Shown here piece after piece: positions 50,962 to 60,295 of a stretch of DNA of 64,000 bases; position 1 is the first letter of the stretch, and each line of letters starts with the position of its first letter. Source of the DNA: Aggregatibacter segnis ATCC 33393 (lineage in GTDB: Bacteria; Pseudomonadota; Gammaproteobacteria; Enterobacterales; Pasteurellaceae); NCBI RefSeq assembly GCF_000185305.1, contig NZ_GL622200.1, positions 1,055,703 to 1,119,702 of the forward strand. Direction: 5' to 3'. The notes below the pieces were generated by a model. The model saw nothing but the letters and a program-made list of their open reading frames with translations, searched no databases and was not told the origin of the DNA. The position numbers and the translations under genes are program-made.

Positions 50962-51030
50962 AAAAAAGTGCGGTCATTTCCTCAAACGTTTTTCATTTCA
51001 AAAAACACTTGGAAAAATGACCGCACTTTA
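50962..51030 (-). terminator. Uptake-signal dyad terminator after selD
   Basis: AAAGTGCGGTCATTT and AAATGACCGCACTTT, a 15-bp stem with a longer loop, just past selD. Confidence 0.7.
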
Positions 51031-51045
51031 ATCAACAAATCAACG

Positions 51046-52128
51046 CTATTTCACCACAATAAATTCCGGTATAGCTTGTCGTTCAATGAGTTTGCCGACA
51101 GGATATAGCTCAACGCCGGCAGTTTCGGCGACAGCAAAAACCTCTTTTTCCGAATCTGGGTTAACGGCGATGAGCAAACCACCGGAGGTTTGCGGGTCGC
51201 ATAGCACGGCTTTTTGTAAATCTGTCATCGGGGCGATTTTGTGTCCGTAGCTGTCGAAATTACGGTTCGTACCGCCCGGAATGCAGCCTTGCGCGATGTA
51301 ATCATCAACGCCGTCTAGGGTTCTAATGTTGGCGAAATCCACTTCGGCATTGAGGTTGGAGCCTTCGCAGATTTCGGCTAAATGCCCTAACAAACCGAAA
51401 CCGGTGACATCGGTCATGGCGGTAACGCCGTCAATGTTTGAAAGCTGACTGCCCAGTAAATTCATTTGGCACATCCATTTGGTCGCCAAACCTTTATGTT
51501 CTGCTTTTAATTTGCCTTGTTTTTCTGCCGTCGTTAATACGCCGATGCCCAATGGCTTGGTTAAATACAAGTTGCAACCGGCTTCAGCAGAGGCATTTCG
51601 TTTCACTTTTTCAGTGTCGATAATGCCGGTCACCGCCAAGCCGAAAATCGGTTCAGGCGAGTCAATAGAATGTCCGCCGGCAAGGGCAATGCCCGCTTCC
51701 TGACAAGCGAAACGACCGCCGTCAATAATGCGTTGCGCCACGCTTGCGGGCAATTTGTTAATCGGGAAGCCAAACACCGCAATCGCCATAATCGGCTTGC
51801 CGCCCATGGCGAAAATATCGCTCACAGCGTTGGTTGCCGCAATGCGTCCGAAATCAAAAGGATCATCGACAATCGGCATGAAAAAGTCCGTGGTACTGAT
51901 AATCGACGTACCATTGCCTAAATCATACACCGCCGCGTCATCCTTGGTATCATTGCCGACAAGGAGATTCGGGTCAATAAACGGTGCCATTTCGGTATGC
52001 AAAATTTCCTCTAAAACCTTAGGCGATATTTTGCAGCCTCAACCGGCGCCGTGGCTATATTGCGTCAGCCGAATGTCGTTTGTTATGACACATTCATTCT
52101 GTTCCGCGTGCAAAGCCTGCTCTGTCAT
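51046..52128 (-). CDS. selD: Selenide, water dikinase SelD (selenoprotein)
   Basis: A 360-residue enzyme that makes selenophosphate from selenide and ATP, the selenium donor for selenocysteine and selenouridine. The frame has an in-frame TGA at 52041-52039 inside HGAG-Sec-GCKISP, exactly where E. coli SelD has its catalytic Cys and H. influenzae SelD has selenocysteine. Reading it as Sec30 gives the complete protein from ATG 52128, preceded by GGAAGT. Read as a stop, only a 318-residue fragment without the active site remains. A hairpin fit for a SECIS element follows the TGA. Confidence 0.96.
51999..52041 (-). promoter_or_regulatory. SECIS-like hairpin in selD
   Basis: Right after the UGA, GCAAAAT (52034-52028) pairs with ATTTTGC (52005-51999), and CCT (52023-52021) with AGG (52010-52008), leaving an apical loop with G residues. 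Distance and shape fit a bacterial selenocysteine insertion element for SelB. Confidence 0.7.
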
Positions 52129-52215
52129 GCTTACTTCCTTTTTATTAAACGAATGGCGTAATTATAGCGTTATTGAACTAATGATTCATTAATTGAAATG
52201 CATTTCTCAGAAACA

Positions 52216-52244
52216 AAAATGCGGTGAAAATTCACCGCACTTTT
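52216..52244 (-). terminator. Uptake-signal-like dyad terminator after pntB
   Basis: AAATGCGGTGAA (one base off the uptake signal) and TTCACCGCACTTT, a tight stem just past pntB. Confidence 0.75.
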
Positions 52245-52271
52245 ATTTTTTAGTTTGTCATTCAAAGCAAA

Positions 52272-53696
52272 TTACAATGCTTTTAAGATGTCATCCACAC
52301 GTTCTTTCGCATCACCAAACAGCATTTGCGTGTTTTCTTTGAAGAACAATGGATTTTGTACGCCTGCGTAACCGGTATTCATAGAACGTTTGAATACCAC
52401 TACATTAGCCGCTTTCCACACTTCCAATACCGGCATGCCGGCGATTGGGCTGTGCGGATCGTCCATCGCCGCAGGGTTGACGGTGTCGTTCGCGCCGATA
52501 ACCAAGACGGTGTCGGTGTCAGCGAAATCATCGTTGATTTCATCCATTTCCAACACGATGTCGTAAGGTACTTTGGCTTCCGCCAATAACACGTTCATGT
52601 GGCCTGGCAAACGTCCGGCAACCGGATGGATACCGAAACGCACGTTCACGCCGCGTTCGCGTAATTTTTGAGTGATTTCCGCCACCGGATATTGCGCTTG
52701 TGCCACCGCCATGCCGTATCCCGGGGTGATGATCACAGAGCTGGAATTTTTCAATAATTCCGCCACTTCTTCCGCTGTGGTTTCGCGGTGTTCGCCTTGT
52801 TCCGTATCGGAAGACACTTGAACGTCATTACCGAAACCACCGGCGATAACGCTGATGAAAGAGCGATTCATGGCTTTACACATGATGTAAGACAAGATCG
52901 CACCGGAAGAACCTACAAGCGCACCGGTCACGATTAACAAGTCATTGCTAAGCATGAAACCTGCCGCAGCTGCTGCCCAACCGGAATAGGAGTTCAACAT
53001 GGACACCACCACCGGCATGTCTGCACCACCGATAGAGGCCACTAAATGCCAACCGAATGCAAGGGCAATCACGGTCATGATTAATACCGGGAAGATATTT
53101 TCCGGTTCACTTAAGAACGCCACCATTAATAACGCGGAAACAATAAGCGCTGCCAAGTTTAATTTATGACGGTGTGGCAACATTAAGGCTTTGGAATTAA
53201 TTTTTCCGCTTAATTTACCGAATGCCACCACAGAGCCGGTGAAGGTCACCGCACCGATGAAGATCCCCAAGAACACTTCCACGTTATGCACGCTGGCAAG
53301 TGCGGCTTGTTCTGCAAGGAATTTCGCTTGTTCTACGTCATTTAAACCGCTAGGCATGGTTGGGATATCATGCAAACCGTAGCTGTTATAGCCTACCAAT
53401 ACGGCAGCCAAACCCACGAAGCTGTGCAAGATTGCCACTAATTCCGGCATTTCCGTCATTTCAACTTTTAATGCACGCTGAATACCAATCGCCCCACCAA
53501 TCACCATAGCAATGATGATCCATAATGTGCCTTCGGATTTTGGCCCGAAGATGGTGGCGATGAGGGCAATCCCCATCCCGATAATGCCATACCAGCACCC
53601 TGCTTTTGCCGTTTCATGTTTAGAAAGACCGGCTAAGCTCATAATGAAGAGCAACGCTGCCACAATATACGCAGCTTGTACAAAACCTTCTGACAT
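52272..53696 (-). CDS. pntB: NAD(P) transhydrogenase subunit beta PntB
   Basis: A 474-residue membrane subunit with about 9 helices and a C-terminal NADP(H)-binding domain III ([59 protein letters not shown]). With PntA it uses proton-motive force to make NADPH from NADH. Starts 11 bases after pntA. Confidence 0.97.
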   Translation of the reverse strand: MSEGFVQAAYIVAALLFIMSLAGLSKHETAKAGCWYGIIGMGIALIATIFGPKSEGTLWIIIAMVIGGAIGIQRALKVEMTEMPELVAILHSFVGLAAVLVGYNSYGLHDIPTMPSGLNDVEQAKFLAEQAALASVHNVEVFLGIFIGAVTFTGSVVAFGKLSGKINSKALMLPHRHKLNLAALIVSALLMVAFLSEPENIFPVLIMTVIALAFGWHLVASIGGADMPVVVSMLNSYSGWAAAAAGFMLSNDLLIVTGALVGSSGAILSYIMCKAMNRSFISVIAGGFGNDVQVSSDTEQGEHRETTAEEVAELLKNSSSVIITPGYGMAVAQAQYPVAEITQKLRERGVNVRFGIHPVAGRLPGHMNVLLAEAKVPYDIVLEMDEINDDFADTDTVLVIGANDTVNPAAMDDPHSPIAGMPVLEVWKAANVVVFKRSMNTGYAGVQNPLFFKENTQMLFGDAKERVDDILKAL

Positions 53697-53707
53697 GATT
53701 TTCTCCT

Positions 53708-55243
53708 TTAGCCTTTTCTAAACATGGAAAGCATACGTTGAGTGACGCGGAAGCCACCAAAAATGTTGATGCTTGCCACTAAAATCGCAATAAACGCCAA
53801 CACACTAATGAAGAAATTACCTTGTGAGATTTGCAATAACGCCCCTACGATAATAATCCCTGAAATCGCATTGGTTACCGCCATCAATGGGGTGTGTAGC
53901 GCATGGCTCACATTCCAAACCACATAGTAACCCACGACACAAGCCAAGACGAACACGGTTAAGTGAGAAAGGAAAGCCGCTGGCGCAATAGACGTGAGCC
54001 ATAAGAAAAGCACACCCACTGCCGCCATAATGCCGTATTTTTTACGCGGATCCGTTGGTTTTTCTTCCTCTTTTTTGACCGCACTTGCGGTTTTTGCTTG
54101 TTGTTGCGGTTGCGCAGACACTTGAATTGGTGGTGCCGGCCATGTGACTTCACCATCACGAATCACTGTCACGCCACGCAATACCACGTCGTCGAAATTG
54201 ATGTCGATTTGACCGTCTTTGTTTTTGCAAAGCAATTTCAACAAGTTAACCAGGTTGGTACCGTAAAGTTGGGAAGATTGCGTTGGTAAACGGCTTGGTA
54301 AATCGGTGTAACCAATGATTTTCACTTGATTATCGGTGACCACCACTTCGCCGGCTTTACTCAATTCACAGTTACCGCCGGTCGCTGCGGCTAAATCCAC
54401 AATCACGCTACCCGGCTTCATGGATTCCACCATTTCTTTGGTGATTAAGCGCGGTGCAGGTCTGCCCGGAATTAATGCGGTGGTAATGATAATGTCCACT
54501 TCTTTCGCTTGTTCTGCGTAAAGGGCAAGCGCGCGACGATTAAATTCCTCAGACATGACTTTAGCATAGCCATCGCCACTGCCGCCTTCTTCTTTAAAAT
54601 CGATTTCAAGGAAGCTGGCGCCCATACTTTCTACTTGTTCTTTTACTTCCGGACGGGAGTCAAAAGCACGTACAATAGCACCTAGACTGTTTGCAGCCCC
54701 AATCGCGGCAAGACCGGCAACACCCGCACCAATCACCAACACTTTCGCCGGTGGCACTTTACCTGCTGCGGTAATTTGTCCGGTGAAGAAACTGCCAAAT
54801 TCATGTGCGGCTTCCACCACGGCACGATAACCGGCAATATTTGCCATTGAACTTAATGCATCCAATGCTTGCGCACGAGAAATACGCGGCACGGCATCCA
54901 TCGCCAACACATTGATTTTTTTCGCTGACAATTTTTCCATGAGCTGCGGATTTTGCGCAGGCCAGATGAAGCTGACTAAGGTTGCCCCTTCTTTAATTAA
55001 AGCGATTTCATCGTCGGTCGGCGCGTTGACTTTAAAAATAATGTCCGCTTGCCAAACCTGTGCGGCATCACCGACTTTCGCACCGGCAGCTACAAATGCC
55101 TGATCTTCAAAACTCGCTTTGAAACCCGCATCATGTTCAACAATCACATCGAAGCCAAGCTTCAAAATTTGCTGAACCGTTTTCGGCGTTGCCGCCACAC
55201 GACTTTCATTATCAAGCAGTTCTCTAGGTACACCAATTAACAT
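53708..55243 (-). CDS. pntA: NAD(P) transhydrogenase subunit alpha PntA
   Basis: A 511-residue subunit. The NAD(H)-binding domain I resembles alanine dehydrogenase ([43 protein letters not shown]). A variable Gln/Ala/Lys-rich linker (about 375-400) leads to four C-terminal membrane helices. First gene of pntAB. A CRP-like site lies about 140 bases upstream in the divergent region with sfsA. Confidence 0.97.
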   Translation of the reverse strand: MLIGVPRELLDNESRVAATPKTVQQILKLGFDVIVEHDAGFKASFEDQAFVAAGAKVGDAAQVWQADIIFKVNAPTDDEIALIKEGATLVSFIWPAQNPQLMEKLSAKKINVLAMDAVPRISRAQALDALSSMANIAGYRAVVEAAHEFGSFFTGQITAAGKVPPAKVLVIGAGVAGLAAIGAANSLGAIVRAFDSRPEVKEQVESMGASFLEIDFKEEGGSGDGYAKVMSEEFNRRALALYAEQAKEVDIIITTALIPGRPAPRLITKEMVESMKPGSVIVDLAAATGGNCELSKAGEVVVTDNQVKIIGYTDLPSRLPTQSSQLYGTNLVNLLKLLCKNKDGQIDINFDDVVLRGVTVIRDGEVTWPAPPIQVSAQPQQQAKTASAVKKEEEKPTDPRKKYGIMAAVGVLFLWLTSIAPAAFLSHLTVFVLACVVGYYVVWNVSHALHTPLMAVTNAISGIIIVGALLQISQGNFFISVLAFIAILVASINIFGGFRVTQRMLSMFRKG

Positions 55244-55542
55244 AATGATTCCCTTTGATAGATTAAGATGTAGGTAACAAATTTACCCGCCCGAAATGAC
55301 ACCTCTAGGCTGTCAAATTAGCCCTCACTCTATCATTGTTCCCCTAAAAACGAAAAAAAATTTTCGGCTTTTTATTCAATATGTGATCCCTATTACAATT
55401 TGTAGTAGCACATAAAAAAATTAGAAATCCCTCCCTCGCTTTGCTATCTTAGCGCGCGAATATTTTGGCTGCCGTTTCACATTCGGTCAGTTAAAAAACA
55501 CTGAAAAACTTAACCGCACTTTGATGCTCAAGGTCAAACACA
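55244..55542. promoter_or_regulatory. Divergent region pntA / sfsA
   Basis: About 300 bases without a gene. It holds a CRP-like site (55382-55397), an A-rich stretch, a possible sfsA -10 (TATCTT at 55445-55450) and one uptake signal (55513-55521). The sfsA ribosome site AAGG lies near 55530. Confidence 0.5.
55382..55397. promoter_or_regulatory. Putative CRP site upstream of sfsA/pntA
   Basis: TGTGA-TCCCTA-TTACA, one mismatch to TGTGA-N6-TCACA. E. coli sfsA is reported to have a CRP site in its promoter, which agrees with this place. Confidence 0.5.
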
Positions 55543-56274
55543 ATGCAATTACCTCCTCTACAATCCGCCACCTTAATCCGTCGTTACAAACGTTTCTTAA
55601 CCGATGTGCAACTGCCAAACGGCGATATCACCACGCTGCACTGCGCCAATACCGGTGCCATGATTGGCTGTGGTGCAGAAGGCGACATCGTTTGGTATTC
55701 CACCTCCGACAGTGCCACACGGAAATACCCAAGCTCATGGGAATTAACGCAATTAGCAAATGGCAATATGGTTTGCATTAACACCCACCGCTCTAATCAG
55801 CTCACCTTTGATGCCTTACAGAAAAAACAAATCCTTGAACTCGCCATGTATGATGAAATTCACCCGGAAGTGAAATACGGTGAGGAAAACAGCCGTATTG
55901 ATTTCCTGCTAAAAGGTAAAGATCTGCCCGATTGTTATGTAGAAGTGAAATCCATCACGTATGTAGATAACGACAAAAAACTCGGCATGTTTCCCGATGC
56001 TGTCACGACACGCGGACAAAAACACTTGCGCGAATTGATCGCAATGAAAAAACAAGGCCATCGTGCCGTCATTTTCTTCTGTGGCTTACATGATGGTTTT
56101 GACCATTTCCAAATCGCGAAACATATTGATACCAAATACGATGCGCTTTTCCGGCAAGCTCTCAAAGAAGGTGTGGAAGCCTATGCGTATGCCGCTGAAT
56201 TTGAAAAAACGCAGGGAATTCCAACCGCACTTCATCTCACAAAGGTCGTACCACTTAAGATAAACTCAATTTAA
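55543..56274 (+). CDS. sfsA: SfsA family DNA-binding/sugar fermentation stimulation protein
   Basis: A 243-residue SfsA protein. Extra copies in E. coli raise maltose metabolism; the fold has an N-terminal OB-like domain and a C-terminal nuclease-like domain. Here [25 protein letters not shown]...[10 protein letters not shown] and [15 protein letters not shown] fit the family, including nuclease-like E-x-K. The precise activity is not settled. The sRNA locus follows. Confidence 0.93.
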   Translation: MQLPPLQSATLIRRYKRFLTDVQLPNGDITTLHCANTGAMIGCGAEGDIVWYSTSDSATRKYPSSWELTQLANGNMVCINTHRSNQLTFDALQKKQILELAMYDEIHPEVKYGEENSRIDFLLKGKDLPDCYVEVKSITYVDNDKKLGMFPDAVTTRGQKHLRELIAMKKQGHRAVIFFCGLHDGFDHFQIAKHIDTKYDALFRQALKEGVEAYAYAAEFEKTQGIPTALHLTKVVPLKINSI

Positions 56275-56284
56275 GCAAATTATT

Positions 56285-56336
56285 TGAGAATTATTTTCAT
56301 TAAAGTGCTTGACATTATTTTTGAGAATAATTATCA
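56285..56336 (+). promoter_or_regulatory. Two Fur boxes over a sigma-70 promoter
   Basis: TGAGAATAATTATCA (56322-56336) is one base off the 7-1-7 Fur consensus TGATAATNATTATCA. TGAGAATTATTTTCA (56285-56299) is two bases off. Between and over them lie TTGACA (56309-56314), a 17-base spacer and TATCAT (56332-56337), so Fur would cover the -10. Confidence 0.88.
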
Positions 56337-56343
56337 TTCAATT

Positions 56344-56411
56344 ACCAAAACAAATTATAGATAATCACTCCAACTTCAACGCCTCATCCCCCACAAGAGG
56401 CGTTTTTTTTT
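56344..56411 (+). ncRNA. Putative Fur-repressed small RNA (RyhB/HrrF-like)
   Basis: A promoter with -35 TTGACA and -10 TATCAT (56309-56337) under two Fur boxes would start near 56344. The transcript meets a strong terminator (AACGCCTC / GAGGCGTT, 56378-56404, then eight or more T) after only about 68 bases, with no coding frame. That is the form of an Hfq-type iron-stress small RNA. Pasteurellaceae are known to have such RNAs (HrrF in H. influenzae, JA series in A. actinomycetemcomitans); I cannot tell whether this is one of them. The 5' part (TTACCAAAACAAATTATAGA) is unstructured and may be the seed. Confidence 0.75.
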
Positions 56412-56412
56412 C
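56378..56412 (+). terminator. Terminator of the putative small RNA
   Basis: A perfect 8-bp GC-rich stem with an 11-base loop and a long T run. It lies about 98 bases before tyrS, so transcripts from the Fur promoter would not normally reach tyrS. Confidence 0.88.
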
Positions 56413-56509
56413 GCCTGAAATCCGGCCTTTTCCTTAAAAATAATTCAAATTTGTCGAATAACCTCTATAATGTAGCCTTTCGGTAAATTGAATAACATTA
56501 GGAAAAGAC

Positions 56510-57697
56510 ATGACTGATATGAATACCGTTCTCGCGGAACTAAAACGCGGCGTAGATGAAATTCTTTCTGAACAGGATTTAATTGAAAAACTTAAAGAAA
56601 ATCGCCCATTGCGCGTGAAACTCGGCGCAGACCCAACCGCACCGGATATTCATTTAGGTCACACTGTGGTATTAAACAAATTACGTCAATTCCAACAATT
56701 AGGCCACGAAGTTTATTTCTTAATCGGTGACTTCACCGGCATGGTGGGCGATCCATCCGGTAAAAACACGACTCGTCCACCGCTTAGCCGCGAAGATGTG
56801 TTACGTAATGCGGAAACCTACAAACAACAAATTTACAAAATTCTCGATCCGCAAAAAACCCGCATCGTATTCAACTCTGAATGGTTGGGTAAATTAGGCA
56901 CCGAAGGCATGATTCGTTTAGCAAGCAACTACACTGTTGCCCGAATGTTAGAACGTGATGATTTCAAAAAACGCTTCTCTAACAATCAACCGATTGCGAT
57001 TCATGAATTTATTTACCCGCTCTTGCAAGGTCATGATTCTGTTGCGTTGGAAGCCGATGTTGAGTTAGGCGGAACCGACCAAAAATTCAATTTATTAGTG
57101 GGTCGCGAATTACAAAAATCTGCCGGTCAAAAACCACAAGTGGCGATTACCCTGCCGTTATTAGTGGGCTTGGATGGCGAGAAAAAAATGTCTAAATCCC
57201 TCGGCAACTATATCGGTGTCACCGAAGCACCAAGCGAAATGTTCGGCAAAATCATGTCCATTTCCGATGACTTAATGTGGGATTGGTATAACCTGCTTTC
57301 TTTCCGTCCATTAGCTGAAATCGCCCAATTAAAAGCAGATGTGGCAAATGGTAAAAATCCACGGGATGTAAAAATCTTATTAGCCAAAGAAATTATTGCC
57401 CGTTTCCATGATGACGCGGCGGCAGAGGCGGCTGAACAAGAATTTATCAACCGTTTCCAAAAAGGCGCGATGCCTGATGACATGCCTGAATTTACCTTTG
57501 AAAGTGAAATCGGCCTTGCCAACTTGTTAAAAGAAGCCGGCTTGGTCGCTTCAACTTCAGAAGCCAACCGCATGGTACAACAAGGTGGCGTGAAAATTGA
57601 CGGTGAAAAAGTAGAAGACGCCAAACTTGTTATCAGCGCTTCGACTGCGGTTTACCAAGTAGGTAAACGTAAGTTCGCCAAAGTCACGGTGAAATAA
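56510..57697 (+). CDS. tyrS: Tyrosyl-tRNA synthetase TyrS
   Basis: A 395-residue class I synthetase. The HIGH-type motif is HLGH in DIHLGHTVV, the KMSKS motif is KKMSKSLG, and a C-terminal S4 domain ([21 protein letters not shown]) binds tRNA. It is the shorter TyrRS form found in Haemophilus rather than the E. coli TyrS class. ATG 56510 follows TTAGGAAAAGAC. No T-box is expected in this group and none was seen. Confidence 0.96.
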   Translation: MTDMNTVLAELKRGVDEILSEQDLIEKLKENRPLRVKLGADPTAPDIHLGHTVVLNKLRQFQQLGHEVYFLIGDFTGMVGDPSGKNTTRPPLSREDVLRNAETYKQQIYKILDPQKTRIVFNSEWLGKLGTEGMIRLASNYTVARMLERDDFKKRFSNNQPIAIHEFIYPLLQGHDSVALEADVELGGTDQKFNLLVGRELQKSAGQKPQVAITLPLLVGLDGEKKMSKSLGNYIGVTEAPSEMFGKIMSISDDLMWDWYNLLSFRPLAEIAQLKADVANGKNPRDVKILLAKEIIARFHDDAAAEAAEQEFINRFQKGAMPDDMPEFTFESEIGLANLLKEAGLVASTSEANRMVQQGGVKIDGEKVEDAKLVISASTAVYQVGKRKFAKVTVK

Positions 57698-57713
57698 AAA
57701 CATCACAAAAACG

Positions 57714-57751
57714 AACCGCACTTATGTCATCATAAAGTGCGGTTATTTTTA
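57714..57751 (+). terminator. Uptake-signal dyad terminator after tyrS
   Basis: AACCGCACTTA and TAAAGTGCGGTT with an 8-base loop and T-rich end. Confidence 0.82.
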
Positions 57752-57785
57752 TCCGCGTTTTTAGGGCTAACACAAGGAGCAGAAT

Positions 57786-58712
57786 ATGCATCAAAAGATC
57801 TGGGTATTAGGTGACGCCGTAGTGGATTTAATCCCGGACGGAGAAAATCATTATTTGCGTTGTGCTGGCGGTGCACCGGCAAACGTGGCAGTAGGTATTG
57901 CCCGTTTAGGCGGTGAAAGTGCGTTTATCGGTCGCGTGGGCAAAGATCCATTGGGCGAATTTATGCTACAAACCCTGCAACAGGAAAACGTACAAACCAG
58001 CCACATGATTCTTGATCCGCAACAGCGTACCTCCACTGTCGTGGTCGGGTTAGATAACGGCGAACGGAGCTTTACCTTTATGGTGAATCCAAGTGCCGAC
58101 CAATTTTTACAAGTGGCGGATTTACCGAATTTCCAAGCAAACGAATGGCTCCATTGTTGCTCCATTGCCTTAATTAACAATCCTTCCCGCGAAACCACCT
58201 TTGAAGCCATTCGCCGCATTAAAGCCGCGGGCGGATTCTTCTCTTTCGATCCGAATTTGCGCGAATCCCTGTGGGCAAGCTTTGAAGACATGAAAGAAAC
58301 GGTGATGAAGGCGGTGGCATTCGCGGATGTGTTGAAGTTTTCAGAAGAAGAATTGACGCTCCTCACTGACACGCAAACCTTAGACGACGCATTTGAAAAA
58401 ATCACCGCACTTTATCCGGAAAAATTGATTATCGTGACCTTGGGCAAAGACGGCGCACGCTATCATTTAGCCGGTAAAAAAGACATCGTTGCCGGCAAAG
58501 CCTTAAAACCGGTTGACACCACTGGCGCAGGTGATGCGTTCGTTGGTGGTCTTCTTTCCGCCCTTTCACAACATGTAAATTGGCAAGAAACCGCTGTGCT
58601 TGAGCAAATTCTCCGTCAAGCTAATGCCTGTGGCGCGTTAGCTACTACGGCAAAAGGTGCTATGTCTGCCCTGCCAAATAAAGCACAATTAGCGGAATTT
58701 TTGGCAAACTGA
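57786..58712 (+). CDS. scrK: Fructokinase (PfkB family)
   Basis: A 308-residue sugar kinase of the ribokinase/PfkB family. The N-terminal GGAPANVAVGIARLGG and the C-terminal DTTGAGDAFVGGLL with the catalytic aspartate are clear. Next to sucrose-6-phosphate hydrolase it is best called a fructokinase that phosphorylates the fructose released from sucrose 6-phosphate. Ribokinase-like alternatives cannot be fully excluded. ATG 57786 follows AAGGAGCAGAAT. Confidence 0.88.
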   Translation: MHQKIWVLGDAVVDLIPDGENHYLRCAGGAPANVAVGIARLGGESAFIGRVGKDPLGEFMLQTLQQENVQTSHMILDPQQRTSTVVVGLDNGERSFTFMVNPSADQFLQVADLPNFQANEWLHCCSIALINNPSRETTFEAIRRIKAAGGFFSFDPNLRESLWASFEDMKETVMKAVAFADVLKFSEEELTLLTDTQTLDDAFEKITALYPEKLIIVTLGKDGARYHLAGKKDIVAGKALKPVDTTGAGDAFVGGLLSALSQHVNWQETAVLEQILRQANACGALATTAKGAMSALPNKAQLAEFLAN

Positions 58713-58733
58713 TCCCATTGCTTCAATCCAATA

Positions 58734-58755
58734 GCACGCATCTTATGATGCGTGC
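58734..58755. repeat. Single palindromic repeat between scrK and scrB
   Basis: GCACGCAT-CTTATG-ATGCGTGC, a perfect 8-bp stem. It resembles the hairpins at 29.6 and 50.9 kb in its GCACGC/GCGTGC core and ends in GCC. It falls between two genes of one probable operon. Confidence 0.55.
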
Positions 58756-58785
58756 CACCTGCCCCAACAGAGGGGGAGAAACCTT

Positions 58786-60240
58786 ATGCCTATTTTCAAC
58801 AATGGAAAATACAAAAGCATCCTTGCGGCAGCATCCGGTGAGCTTGCAGAAATTGCTCAAACCGTACAAAAAGACAAAGATTTTCGACCGCACTTTCATA
58901 TTGCGCCACCAACAGGGCTGATGAACGATCCTAATGGTCTCATCTTTGATGGCGAGAAATATCACCTTTTTTATCAATGGTTTCCTTTTGATGCACTACA
59001 CGGCATGAAACATTGGAAGCATTTAATCACCAAAGATTTCCAACATTATCAATCCGCTGACGATCTCATTCCTTGTGAGCTTTTTGAATCTCACGGCTGT
59101 TATTCGGGTGGCGCATTAAAAGTCGGTGATAAATTAGCCATGTTCTACACCGGCAACACCCGTCGCCCAAGTGACAATCAACGCGTGCCTTACCAAAATT
59201 TAGCGATTTTCGATCTTAATGGGAAATTGTTAAGCAAACGTCCGTTAATTGAAAATGCGCCTGAAGGCTATACGGAACACGTTCGTGACCCCAAACCTTA
59301 TTTTGCCGAAAACGGAAAAATCCGTTTTATCTGCGGTGCACAACGGGAAAATCTCACCGGTACGGCGATTATTTTTGAAATGGACAATCTTGAGGATACA
59401 CCGCGTTTACTCGGCGAACTTTCCTTGACTGCCTTTGATAATAACAAGGTGTTTATGTGGGAATGTCCTGATTTATTGAAACTCGGCGATAAAGATGTGT
59501 TTATTTGGTCGCCACAAGGCAAATCGCGTGAGCCTCATCAATTTCAAAATAACTACCACGCCGTGTATGCTGTTGGCAAACTAGACGGCTTAACCTTTCA
59601 CGCCGAACACATCGCCGAACTGGATCAAGGCTTTGATTTCTACGCACCACAAACTTTTGCAGGTCTTAGCAAGACAGAAAATGCCATCCTGTTCGGTTGG
59701 ATCGGATTGCCGGACTTAACCTATCCGACAGACAAATTCAAATGGCATTCGGCTTTAACGCTGCCGAGAGAATTACGCTTAGAAGGCAACAAAATCCACC
59801 AACGCCCTATCACCAAAACGTATAAAAATCTGACCGCACTTTCTACATTTCATCTTGATGGCAAAGCCGAAATTGTAGATTTAGATCGTGCTTATGTGAA
59901 ATTTGAAGCGAATAATCAAGCCTTTGATTTAACCTTCTTCCAAAATGAACAAGGACAATCCTTACGTCTTTCTTATGAAAACGGATTAGTTTGTTTAGAG
60001 CGTAGCCAAAGTGAACAAACCGCGTTGATGGAAAAATTCGGTAGTAAACGTTTCTGCGAAATTGAGAAACTACAAACGGTGGAAATTTTCTTTGATCGTT
60101 CTATCGTAGAAATTTTTCTCAATCACGGTGAAAAAGCCATGACCTCTCGTTTTTTTATTCAAGCACGGAAAAATGTTGTGGAAAGCAATCAAAAATTAAC
60201 GTTACAGATTGGTTACCCAAAAGCCATTCAGTATCGATAA
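58786..60240 (+). CDS. scrB: Sucrose-6-phosphate hydrolase (GH32)
   Basis: A 484-residue glycoside hydrolase family 32 enzyme that splits sucrose 6-phosphate into glucose 6-phosphate and fructose. The nucleophile motif is MNDPNG (in PPTGLMNDPNGLIF), the stabiliser RDP is in EHVRDPKPYF, and the acid/base EC motif is in MWECPDLL. No signal peptide, so it acts in the cytoplasm on the PTS product. The sucrose PTS permease is not in the window. pgi (36.9 kb) and the Cra-like regulator (10.1 kb) belong to the same flow of carbon. Confidence 0.93.
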   Translation: MPIFNNGKYKSILAAASGELAEIAQTVQKDKDFRPHFHIAPPTGLMNDPNGLIFDGEKYHLFYQWFPFDALHGMKHWKHLITKDFQHYQSADDLIPCELFESHGCYSGGALKVGDKLAMFYTGNTRRPSDNQRVPYQNLAIFDLNGKLLSKRPLIENAPEGYTEHVRDPKPYFAENGKIRFICGAQRENLTGTAIIFEMDNLEDTPRLLGELSLTAFDNNKVFMWECPDLLKLGDKDVFIWSPQGKSREPHQFQNNYHAVYAVGKLDGLTFHAEHIAELDQGFDFYAPQTFAGLSKTENAILFGWIGLPDLTYPTDKFKWHSALTLPRELRLEGNKIHQRPITKTYKNLTALSTFHLDGKAEIVDLDRAYVKFEANNQAFDLTFFQNEQGQSLRLSYENGLVCLERSQSEQTALMEKFGSKRFCEIEKLQTVEIFFDRSIVEIFLNHGEKAMTSRFFIQARKNVVESNQKLTLQIGYPKAIQYR

Positions 60241-60242
60241 AA

Positions 60243-60275
60243 AAAGTGCGGTGAAATTTCACCGCACTCTTTTTG
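60243..60275. terminator. Uptake-signal dyad terminator between scrB and uvrD
   Basis: AAAGTGCGGTGAAA / TTTCACCGCACTCTTTTT, a nearly loopless stem between two converging genes, usable from both sides. Confidence 0.8.
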
Positions 60276-60295
60276 CATTAATGACAAAACGAAAC

